Of a DNA stretch of 64,000 bases, positions 44,973 through 51,852 are shown piece after piece. Below the pieces are notes generated by a model. That model saw nothing but the letters and a program-made list of their open reading frames with translations, was not told the DNA's origin and searched no databases. Source of the stretch: Paraburkholderia caffeinilytica (GTDB lineage Bacteria > Pseudomonadota > Gammaproteobacteria > Burkholderiales > Burkholderiaceae); assembly GCF_003368325.1 (NCBI RefSeq), contig NZ_CP031466.1, forward strand, positions 310,001-374,000, written 5' to 3'. A program made the translations under genes and the position numbers. The number at the start of each line of letters is the position of its first letter. Within the stretch, counting starts at the first letter, position 1.

Positions 44973-46073
44973 GTGAAAATTATAGTCGCGGTTCCGGATA
45001 TAGGATTTAAAGGCGGCGCTGAACAAGTGGCTCTCGATATTACCACTGCTTTGTCTGGGTGTCACGATGTGGCAGTCCTGAGTCTATTTTCGAGTGAGCA
45101 CGATCTCCGTCTGACAAAAGGTGTCGACGTTGTCCACTTGAACCTGCGCCGTCCAGTATCGGTTTTTGAAAAAATCAGAACGCGTCTAAATATTTCAGAT
45201 TTTATCCGGCGTGAATTAAAAGACATCGATGCTTTGATTGGAAATAATTTCTTCCGGTATTGGGCTTTACCACCACTCGTTGGTGGCCCCATTTGCATTG
45301 AGGTCCAGCATCTGCGTTACGAGGAGGACCGTCACAAGTCGCTGCGGATGTTTCTCCGCAACTGGCTATATCGATGGCTCGACGGAATTGTAGTGCTGAC
45401 TGAGCGGGATCGCGAACTATTTATTCGAAATAATGTAGACAACGTATCTGTAATTTATAATATGGTGTCGTGTTCTGAGAAAATTTTTAATCAATCGCGT
45501 CCTAAGGTGGTTATTGCGGTAGGCAGATTGAGCGCACAAAAGAATTTTGGTGAACTTGTCGAAACCTGGGTGAGTGTTCGGGATAAATTGAAGGATTGGA
45601 GTTTGATAATCTATGGAGAAGGTGAGCAGAGGCCCTTGCTGGAGACCTTGATTCTAGAGAAAGGCTTAAGGGAGTGTGTTTTTTTGCCTGGGTATCGGGA
45701 AAACAAAAGCGAAATCTATTCCAGTGGATCGATATTCTGTTCCGTTTCGAAATACGAGGGATTTTCACTAGCTGTTTGCGAGGCGGCAGCTCACGGCACT
45801 CCGATTGTCTCGTTTGACTACTCATCGGGGCCCGTGGAACTGTATGCAATGGGGGCGGTTGCAAAACTGGTTCCGTCAGGTGATCGTCGTCAGTTGGCTA
45901 TGGCGTTATGCGAACTGGCCGAAAATGATGAGTTGCGACAGCGATGTGGAGAGCGGGCTCAAAGCGCCGCTCACGTATTTTCGACCGAAGCTTTCGCGAA
46001 AAGATGGCTTCATTACGTCGAACGATTGGGTACGTCGAAAAAGGCGATCAGGCGCCAATCAGTGTCCACTTGA
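44973..46073 (+). CDS. GT4-type glycosyltransferase
   Basis: 366 residues starting at GTG 44973 behind TAGGAGACCAG. N-terminus VKIIVAVPDIGFKGGAEQVALDITTALSG; C-terminal domain VVIAVGRLSAQKNFGELVETW and SVSKYEGFSLAVCEAAAHGTPIVSFDYSSGP with the E-x7-E motif. Last gene of the second EPS unit. Its final 15 bp overlap the convergent glycosidase gene, so the two messages share complementary 3' ends. Confidence 0.87.
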   Translation: MKIIVAVPDIGFKGGAEQVALDITTALSGCHDVAVLSLFSSEHDLRLTKGVDVVHLNLRRPVSVFEKIRTRLNISDFIRRELKDIDALIGNNFFRYWALPPLVGGPICIEVQHLRYEEDRHKSLRMFLRNWLYRWLDGIVVLTERDRELFIRNNVDNVSVIYNMVSCSEKIFNQSRPKVVIAVGRLSAQKNFGELVETWVSVRDKLKDWSLIIYGEGEQRPLLETLILEKGLRECVFLPGYRENKSEIYSSGSIFCSVSKYEGFSLAVCEAAAHGTPIVSFDYSSGPVELYAMGAVAKLVPSGDRRQLAMALCELAENDELRQRCGERAQSAAHVFSTEAFAKRWLHYVERLGTSKKAIRRQSVST

Positions 46074-47009
46074 AAACAGAGTTCTGTACTTAAGCGAGGA
46101 GCGAGGAACATTGACCGCAGAAGGTCCGGAAATCGCTGCGTCAGGGCCTCCGGCGTTGGTGTTCCAGTATGCTTGATACAGTACATTTGCCCCAGGCACA
46201 TTGAACCATGCATGCATATTCTCTATGAAGGTGGGCGCATCGCCGTGGCCGTGTTTGGACGTTGACACGCTCCATTCTGTATAGGCCTCAGGCTTATGAT
46301 GCGCTTGTGCAAAAGAGCGAAATGCTCGCAAGCCACCGGGGCGACCGAGGATATCCGACCATCCACTGTTGTACTGGTCGTACACATCCATTGAGATTAC
46401 GTCGACGGCGTCGTCACCTGGATATGCGTTGGACCAGTCAAAATTGGGTGCGCCTGAGCTGGCGACGTTCCACTCGAATCGCAATTGCGGCGCTTCTCTG
46501 TGCATGACAGACACTACGTGCCTGAAGGCGTTTATATAAGACCCCGGATTGTCGACAGCAGACCATGCAAACCAGGTGCCGTTCATTTCCCAACCTAGCC
46601 GAACGACAATGCGTGCGGGGTTGTGAGTCGATCCAAGATTGTGGGCGAGCTTGCGGAAGGTATCGTCGTGTTGTCCCGCTGCGATTGCATCCAGGTTGGC
46701 GTCCCCCCGTTGCTTGGGCAACAACGGAATGCTGATGGTCTCCACTCTATTTGGATCGGAAGATAGCCACTCGGCGGTTGCTTTCAAAAAGTAGGGAGAT
46801 GAAATGGTTTGCCACGATGCGTCGTCGGCAAAGGCTATCCGATATAGAACTTGCTTCCCCAGCCATCCACCGAACTGATCATATTGGGCGATTGAGTCGT
46901 CATGTCCAGTATGCAGACCTAAGGCTGTCGCCGTTGCGTGTGACGAAAAGCAAAGCAAGGCTGAAGCCAGCGCAAGGACACGGAAATTTATCGGCATCGA
47001 AGGTTTCAA
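46059..47009 (-). CDS. GH26-like secreted glycoside hydrolase
   Basis: 316 residues. Signal peptide to about residue 28 (SSHATATA-L). The fold and motifs follow beta-mannanase-type GH26: acid/base Glu141 in RLGWEMNGTWFAW and nucleophile Glu245 in AYTEWSVS. It probably cuts the EPS chain, for turnover or release. The TTG at 47009 has AGGA at the right distance; ATG 46997 is the alternative. It is convergent to, and overlaps, the EPS glycosyltransferase gene. Confidence 0.78.
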   Translation of the reverse strand: MKPSMPINFRVLALASALLCFSSHATATALGLHTGHDDSIAQYDQFGGWLGKQVLYRIAFADDASWQTISSPYFLKATAEWLSSDPNRVETISIPLLPKQRGDANLDAIAAGQHDDTFRKLAHNLGSTHNPARIVVRLGWEMNGTWFAWSAVDNPGSYINAFRHVVSVMHREAPQLRFEWNVASSGAPNFDWSNAYPGDDAVDVISMDVYDQYNSGWSDILGRPGGLRAFRSFAQAHHKPEAYTEWSVSTSKHGHGDAPTFIENMHAWFNVPGANVLYQAYWNTNAGGPDAAISGPSAVNVPRSSLKYRTLFSSGH

Positions 47010-47271
47010 GGTTACGTTCCTGTTCGGTAGTGTGATGGGGGCGTGGCATGCTTAGCGAGCGTCACGCCGTAGCTTCAAATACGCCAAATTCCACGTACCT
47101 GTACGACCGGCGCCAAGCGCAGATTCGTTTCCGATACCGGCGCCACAGTAGTGGTGATGGAGATATCTTGATCCGGTTCGATCGGCCAGAGACCTGACCG
47201 GTGATCAAACTAGCGATGGTCCCGGCGGCATGGTTGGACAATCTATGTGTGCGAGCGCTGGAAGTACGCGC

Positions 47272-47487
47272 CTATGCCCGTCTTCCCCTCTCCGCCTCAA
47301 ACCGATCCAACTCCCCCAGCAAACGCTCGATCTGAAACGTCTGCAATTCGGTGAGGCGAAATTCATCCTGTATGCGTTGTAGCCGCTTTCGCCAATAGGC
47401 TGGTGGCAACACAGGTTCACCACGAAAGGCGCGCAGCGACGGCGCCATTACACGCGCCACGTGCGCGATGTCTTCATCCATTGTCAT
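47272..47487 (-). CDS. Small hypothetical helical protein
   Basis: 71 residues from ATG 47487 (a second ATG is two codons later). Predicted helical, with charged heptad-like runs: YWRKRLQRIQDEFRLTELQTFQIERLLGELDRFEAERGRRA. No family recognised. CGGGG lies upstream as a possible ribosome site. Monocistronic, between the glycosidase and an exporter gene. Confidence 0.6.
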   Translation of the reverse strand: MTMDEDIAHVARVMAPSLRAFRGEPVLPPAYWRKRLQRIQDEFRLTELQTFQIERLLGELDRFEAERGRRA

Positions 47488-47940
47488 GCAAGAACCCCGG
47501 AAGACCTCGTTGTTTAGTTTTGGCCTTGCTTTATATGGGCGCGCTTGGGTGAAAACGATCTGATAGTAGGTGCGCAAGCGGCAATGCCTATGGTAAGAAA
47601 TCGCAAATATCCGGTCAAGCCTTATGGTGACCGTTCATTCGAGCAGTGCGTCGAATGCGCCTTTATTTATGGCCTATTTCGATCGTAAAGGATTTCAGAA
47701 GGTAGCTTGCTGAGACTCAGGAAGAGGGGGGCTTTACTCGCGAATTCGCATCGACGTGAAGCGTGTCAAACGGCGCAAGTTAGTGTCTCCAAACCTCGAG
47801 ATGCAGGCGGCAAAACAGAGGGCCGTCGAAAGCAAGGCGCCCGGCGGCGTTAGGCGTATTTGTTGCGCGCACCACTATCCGGATATCGGGAGAGTACTGG
47901 CAAGTTAGCGACATCCTGGCCCCGCCAACCCCGACGCGGT
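47488..47940. other. Intergenic, no gene seen
   Basis: About 450 bp upstream of the small helical gene and downstream of the MFS exporter. Should contain the former's promoter. No reading frame with family resemblance, no strong repeat. Confidence 0.5.
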
Positions 47941-49581
47941 CTATAGCGCCTTGCCTTGCGACGAAAGCGCATCCGCTTGCGCCGCCCCTCCATCTACTCC
48001 CCACTCCGCCTCCGAATAACTAATCTTTACCGGCGGCACAAACCACGCAAGACACAACCCAATCAACGCCGCCGCCCCCGCCACCAGAATCCCAATATGA
48101 ATCGACTGCACTAATGCATCCCGTGCAGAATTCATCATCGCGTCCCCCGCATGCCCGGCGCTCACCAGACGGTTGATCAACGCCGCCTGCTCCGCGCGGT
48201 CCACCAGCAGTTCGGGACTCGCAAACGACTTGAACCATTGCGTCGCCTGATACGAAGCCAGCGAGCGATGCACTCCCTGCGTATAGAGATGCCCGAGCAA
48301 CGCACCGGTCATCACCGTGCCCAGCATCCCGCCAAAGGTACGCAGCGATTGCAGCAACGCCGTTGCCGCACCGAGCTGATCGCGCGCGACGATCTGCTGC
48401 GAACAGACAGTCAGACTGGTCGCCACTAAACCGAGCCCGAGGCCGCTGATGCCCATGCACGACATCCACACCAGATGCGGCTCGGTACCTCTGAGCACGA
48501 TCACGCTCAGACACGCCAGCGCTGACAGCGCAAACCCGACATACATAATCCCGTTCGCGCGGCGAATCCGTGTGACGATACGATTATTCACTACGCTGCC
48601 GACCGTCGTGCCGAGCAGCAGCGGTGTGATTAACATGCCCGAGTCGTGCGCGGACATTGCGTAGCCGCCCTGAAACAACAACGGCACATAAAACACCAGC
48701 GAAAACAGCGCGAAACCGCCAAGCACCGACATCGCGAAGAGCGCGGACAGCTTACGGTCCATCAGCATATCCACAGGAATGATCGGATACTTCATTCTCC
48801 GTTCCCATAGCCACAGCGTCATTGCAAAACTCGCGGCAACGACGGCCAGCACGATCGTTATCGTGTCGACGCCGTACTTCGGAAACAACTCAATCAGCAA
48901 TTGCAGGGAGCCGAACGTGACCGCGACCACAAACGCGCCGAGCCAGTCGAGCCGCACGGGGCCTTTGTGTCGCAGGTGACGTAGATGCGGCAAAAAACGC
49001 AGCACAAACAGCAGCGACACGAGGCCAACTGGCACGTTGACGAAAAACACCAGCCGCCAGCCGCCGTATTGTGTGAGCATGCCGCCAAGCGTCGGCCCGA
49101 ACATATTGGCGACCGCGAACGCGGACGTGACGAACACGAGCCAGCGCAGTCGCAGCTTGGGATTGGGGAACAGGTCGGCGACCGTGGCGAACACCGTGCC
49201 GATCAGAATGCCGCCGCCTATCCCCTGCAAACCGCGCGAAATCACTAGCAACAGCATGCTGGTGGCGAACCCGCACAATACCGACGCGCCGGTAAACAGC
49301 AGAATCGCGGCGATCAGAAACGGCTTGCGACCGAACAGATCGCCCAGCCGTCCGAAGATCGGAATGGTGATCACCGAAGCCAGCATGTACGCAGTCGCAA
49401 CCCATGCATACAGATCGAAGCCCTTGAGATCGGCGACGATGCGCGGCAGTGCGGTGCCGACGATGGTTTGATCGAGCGCCACCAGCATCGAGACGAAGGC
49501 AATGCCAAGCATCGCCAGTAGCGACTTGCGAAACGGCAGCAGTTGTCCGCTGGGCAGCGGTGTGTCGAGGCTGGGCGTCAT
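47941..49581 (-). CDS. DHA2-family (14-TM, EmrB/QacA) drug exporter
   Basis: 546 residues and about 14 membrane segments. Motif FVSMLVALDQTIVGTALPRIVADLKG in the first segment with the antiporter Asp, LGDLFGRKPFLIAAILLFTGASVLCGFA (motif A), and RGLQGIGGGILIGTVFATVADLFP (motif C region). A proton-driven multidrug exporter. No EmrA or outer-membrane partner is adjacent. It ends near a downstream gap and follows the DUF3303 gene by 19 bp, so the two are co-transcribed. Confidence 0.9.
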   Translation of the reverse strand: MTPSLDTPLPSGQLLPFRKSLLAMLGIAFVSMLVALDQTIVGTALPRIVADLKGFDLYAWVATAYMLASVITIPIFGRLGDLFGRKPFLIAAILLFTGASVLCGFATSMLLLVISRGLQGIGGGILIGTVFATVADLFPNPKLRLRWLVFVTSAFAVANMFGPTLGGMLTQYGGWRLVFFVNVPVGLVSLLFVLRFLPHLRHLRHKGPVRLDWLGAFVVAVTFGSLQLLIELFPKYGVDTITIVLAVVAASFAMTLWLWERRMKYPIIPVDMLMDRKLSALFAMSVLGGFALFSLVFYVPLLFQGGYAMSAHDSGMLITPLLLGTTVGSVVNNRIVTRIRRANGIMYVGFALSALACLSVIVLRGTEPHLVWMSCMGISGLGLGLVATSLTVCSQQIVARDQLGAATALLQSLRTFGGMLGTVMTGALLGHLYTQGVHRSLASYQATQWFKSFASPELLVDRAEQAALINRLVSAGHAGDAMMNSARDALVQSIHIGILVAGAAALIGLCLAWFVPPVKISYSEAEWGVDGGAAQADALSSQGKAL

Positions 49582-49600
49582 GTTCGTTCAGCTTGCACAC

Positions 49601-49885
49601 TCACTTGCGCGCGGCCTGATGTGCGCCCAATGCCGCGCCGAGGTCTTCGTCCGTCGCCGCTGGGAAGATGCTCATCGTCAGCAGATCGCCCCATTCGAGC
49701 GCCAGCGCCGACAGTCCGCGCGTATCTTCGGCCTCGACGACCGCAAAGCCATGCAATCCGCCGATCGCGTGCCAGCGGCCCAGTAATTTGACACCTTCAG
49801 GCGCCTGGCCGCCGGTTTTCATGAAGCGTTCGATGACGGAATTTTCCGCAGTCGGCAGGCCGGCCCATTGCACGATGAATTTCAT
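49601..49885 (-). CDS. DUF3303 small protein
   Basis: 94 residues from ATG 49885 with GGAGACATGCA upstream. It opens MKFIVQWAGLPTAENSVIERFMKTGGQAPEGVKLLGRWH, ending SALALEWGDLLTMSIFPAATDEDLGAAL, which I recognise as the DUF3303 family of ferredoxin-like-fold proteins. Function unknown. First gene of a two-gene unit with the exporter. Confidence 0.8.
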   Translation of the reverse strand: MKFIVQWAGLPTAENSVIERFMKTGGQAPEGVKLLGRWHAIGGLHGFAVVEAEDTRGLSALALEWGDLLTMSIFPAATDEDLGAALGAHQAARK

Positions 49886-50319
49886 TGCATGTCTCCAATA
49901 TGATTTGGCGATGCCGGCTCGTGGCGTGCCATTGTCGCTGGTCGTGCTATGTGACGCTTTTCCATGCTTCGCGCCGCAAACACATCTTCGCCAGGTTGCT
50001 GTCCGGATAGCGCAAGCCATCGGCGAACGGAACAAAACCACGTGGCGTCCTAAGCATAATAGGTGAGTACATGCTCTCTAACGTCGGCGCGTGCGGACAT
50101 TCACCAGGTCGATCGCACATCGCGCCAGCTGCCGGGAAAGCGTGGCGGCGGCGTTTTTTTCCAATTGCGGGCATCTCGTGCGTCCTACAAGAAGGACCCT
50201 TTAAAACGGTTGTCGAAGATGTCGGTATCGATCTGGTTCGAGGCGCGTCATGCAGTGTGCCGGCACCACCGGCACGCAAGCGAATGGCAAGCCGAACAAA
50301 CGCCGATGGTTCAAACGCA
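49886..50319. other. Intergenic, no gene seen
   Basis: About 430 bp between the DUF3303 start and the terminator of the peptide operon. It should hold the DUF3303 promoter. No gene recognised. Confidence 0.5.
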
Positions 50320-50348
50320 AACGGCACGCGCGTTAAGCGCGTGCCGTT
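50320..50348 (-). terminator. Terminator of the double-glycine peptide operon
   Basis: Perfect 12-nt arms, AACGGCACGCGC (50320-50331) and its complement (50337-50348), with a 5-nt loop. On the minus strand TTTGCGTTTG follows. It lies 23 bp after the stop of the last peptide gene. Confidence 0.8.
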
Positions 50349-50371
50349 GCTGCGAATGTCTGATCAAAGCC

Positions 50372-50599
50372 CTAGCTACGCAACGAATTGCGCGGCCCCC
50401 CGGCAACGGAAACATCGGCAATGGCCTGATGCGCTGCGGGAAAACCCGGCGGATAGTCGACGACGCGTGCGGATCCCGGCATCACTTGCACGGCGATGCT
50501 CGCGCGCGCACCGATTCGTGCGCCGCCGACAATGGCGGCCATCGCCTGGCGGTCGAGTTCGACGCTGTCGCTGAGGTCTTTGATAACGAGCTTTGCCAT
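50372..50599 (-). CDS. Double-glycine leader peptide, short form
   Basis: 75 residues. The first 26 are a double-glycine leader: LVIKDLS (4-10), ELD (14-16), AMAAI (19-23) and GG (25-26). The 49-residue mature part (ARIGARASIAVQVM, then Pro/Gly-rich) lacks Cys. The leader matches those of the genes at 50783, 51156 and 57897 position by position, so all four should be cut and exported by one C39-peptidase transporter. Last gene of the minus-strand operon. Confidence 0.75.
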   Translation of the reverse strand: MAKLVIKDLSDSVELDRQAMAAIVGGARIGARASIAVQVMPGSARVVDYPPGFPAAHQAIADVSVAGGPRNSLRS

Positions 50600-50782
50600 G
50601 GCGGCTCCAGGGAAGCGATCGAGCCGGCGGCCGGTGCGATTTTCCAGTCGCCGCCCGGGTGTGTCTTCAAGTGTGCTGAGGTCTCGTCGCACTATCAGTA
50701 TAGGCAATCTGCTTTGGGCTCGCCTGCGGGTTACGGGCAGGCAGCAGTAGGGAAGCCCCCGGTCCTTCGCTACTGCACGCCG

Positions 50783-51067
50783 TTAAACGTTGGCGTAATT
50801 GGCGCCCCACAGCGACGGGCTGACGTTCAGATTCAACGGTACGAAGCCTGCGCCGATCACGCCGATGTTGTTGAGGGCAGCCACATTGACGGTTTGTATC
50901 TGGCTGAGGTTCTGGTTGACGGAGACGTTGACATTGGCGATGCCGCCAAGGCCGGCCACCGAGGGCAGGCCGGGCACGCTGCTGCCGGTGCCGCCGGTCA
51001 CCGCCGACATTGCGCGGCGGTCGAGCTCGCGGGTGCGGGACAGATCGCGAATCATGAGGGATGACAT
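50783..51067 (-). CDS. Double-glycine leader peptide, Asn/Val-rich
   Basis: 94 residues. Leader of 26 residues with LMIRDLS, ELDRRAMSAV and terminal GG. The mature 68 residues are rich in Asn, Val and Gly (NVNVSVNQNLSQIQ, then LNNIGVIGAGFVPLNLNV) and lack Cys. Alternating Asn/Val suggests beta-strand, perhaps fibre-forming rather than pore-forming. GGAGAAT precedes the ATG. It lies 88 bp after the gene at 51156, with a hairpin in the gap. Confidence 0.78.
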   Translation of the reverse strand: MSSLMIRDLSRTRELDRRAMSAVTGGTGSSVPGLPSVAGLGGIANVNVSVNQNLSQIQTVNVAALNNIGVIGAGFVPLNLNVSPSLWGANYANV

Positions 51068-51108
51068 GGTGATTCTCCAAAGGTGCGCGGAAGACGGGCG
51101 TGATCGGA

Positions 51109-51144
51109 GCGAAGCGGAAATTGCCGAGGGCTTTTCCGCTTCGC
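51109..51144 (-). terminator. Hairpin between peptide genes, no U-tract
   Basis: Perfect 12-nt arms GCGAAGCGGAAA (51109-51120) and TTTCCGCTTCGC (51133-51144), 12-nt loop. On the minus strand it follows the stop of the first peptide gene but no U-run follows. It may stabilise the upstream message or partly terminate, making the first peptide more abundant. Confidence 0.65.
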
Positions 51145-51155
51145 CGAATCAGGCT

Positions 51156-51437
51156 TTAAACGTTGATGTTGTTGCTCGACGTGACGCAGGGGTTGATCGT
51201 CGAAGTGAGGCCGGCAGCGAACGCGACGTTGTTGCCGTTGGCGTTCTGGATGTTCATTTCGTTGCTGATCAACTGCGTGGCGGTAACGTTCTTGCTGTTG
51301 TTCGGTGCGACCACCGGGCTGAAGTTGAAATACGACGTGCTGGGGTAACCGTAGCCGTAGCCGCCGCGCACGGCGCTCATGGCCTTGCTGTCGAGTTGTT
51401 CGGTGATGGACAGGTCTTTGATCATCAGCGTGTTCAT
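51156..51437 (-). CDS. Double-glycine leader peptide, Tyr/Asn-rich (copy 1)
   Basis: 93 residues. Leader LMIKDLS, EQLDSKAMSAV and GG at 25-26. The 67-residue mature peptide begins YGYGYPSTSYFNF and is rich in Asn, Ser and Thr, with a single Cys near the end (INPCVTSSNN). It is nearly the same as the gene at 57897, which has His in place of that region's Cys and ends one residue later. TCCAGGAGATTTACC precedes the ATG. First gene of the minus-strand operon, behind a sigma-54 promoter. Confidence 0.82.
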   Translation of the reverse strand: MNTLMIKDLSITEQLDSKAMSAVRGGYGYGYPSTSYFNFSPVVAPNNSKNVTATQLISNEMNIQNANGNNVAFAAGLTSTINPCVTSSNNINV

Positions 51438-51511
51438 GGTAAATCTCCTGGAAGGGAACATCACAGTCTTGCGGTTGGGATCGAGCATCTTGTCTGCTCG
51501 AGTGTCACTAA

Positions 51512-51527
51512 TGCATGGGCTGTGCCA
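51512..51527 (-). promoter_or_regulatory. Sigma-54 promoter of the peptide operon
   Basis: On the minus strand TGGCACAGCCCATGCA matches TGGCAC at -24 and TGCA at -12, with exact GG-N10-GC spacing. It lies 75 bp before the ATG at 51437. The identical element precedes the paralogue at 57897. Confidence 0.75.
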
Positions 51528-51764
51528 GTTTCATTCGTGCATCCTAAGAAAGTTGTCGAAGGCTTGATGCACAAGGATTTCGCGTCACGGTGCCGTGTCG
51601 GGACCGTAGCGCAGCCACTGGAGGGCGACTGTCGCCTGACGGCACGCGCCCAACAACGCATCGGATTCTGTTGGCTGTCGCAAGACACTCGCCGGGTGTA
51701 CACGCAGCGGGGCAATCCTGGTTTGCGAAAGAGCGGGTCGGGAGCTAGTATCGAAGCGGCACAT

Positions 51765-51776
51765 GTAACGGGTTAC
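51765..51776. promoter_or_regulatory. GTAAC-GG-GTTAC dyad
   Basis: A short perfect dyad about 240 bp upstream of the peptide sigma-54 promoter and 77 bp before the kinase start. Its half-site is the same GTTAC found in the clusters before both EPS sigma-54 promoters. Could be an enhancer-binding site; a single short dyad may also be chance. Confidence 0.3.
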
Positions 51777-51852
51777 GACAGGTTTTCTATCAGCCCGAAA
51801 GGCTCCGGTCGCATGCGGTCCGGCCCAACGGCAGCGGGGGCGCTTCGCACAA

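Larger units (their letters stand above)
51156..51560. repeat. Inverted repeat, left arm (about 400 bp)
   Basis: Contains the peptide gene plus ~120 bp upstream. It is the reverse complement, with few differences, of 57774-58181. Identity is complete over the ~80 bp before the start codon. The two arms enclose the kinase, caspase-SUMF1 and DUF4399 genes. Confidence 0.85.

Noticed and set aside
28692..47009. Assignment of the EPS locus to cepacian or Bep
   Set aside because: Gene order and the transferase set cannot be matched with confidence from sequence alone.
50600..50782. Separate sigma-54 promoter for the short peptide gene
   Set aside because: No GG-N10-GC element on the minus strand; operon read-through is more likely.
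50063..51064. 333-codon plus-strand frame over the peptide genes
   Set aside because: The minus strand carries peptides with a conserved leader and good ribosome sites; this frame is their shadow.
51461..51715. Frame over the peptide promoter, with the same C-terminus as a frame ending at 57873
   Set aside because: The shared tail only reflects the duplicated promoter region; stop and start positions are not otherwise conserved.
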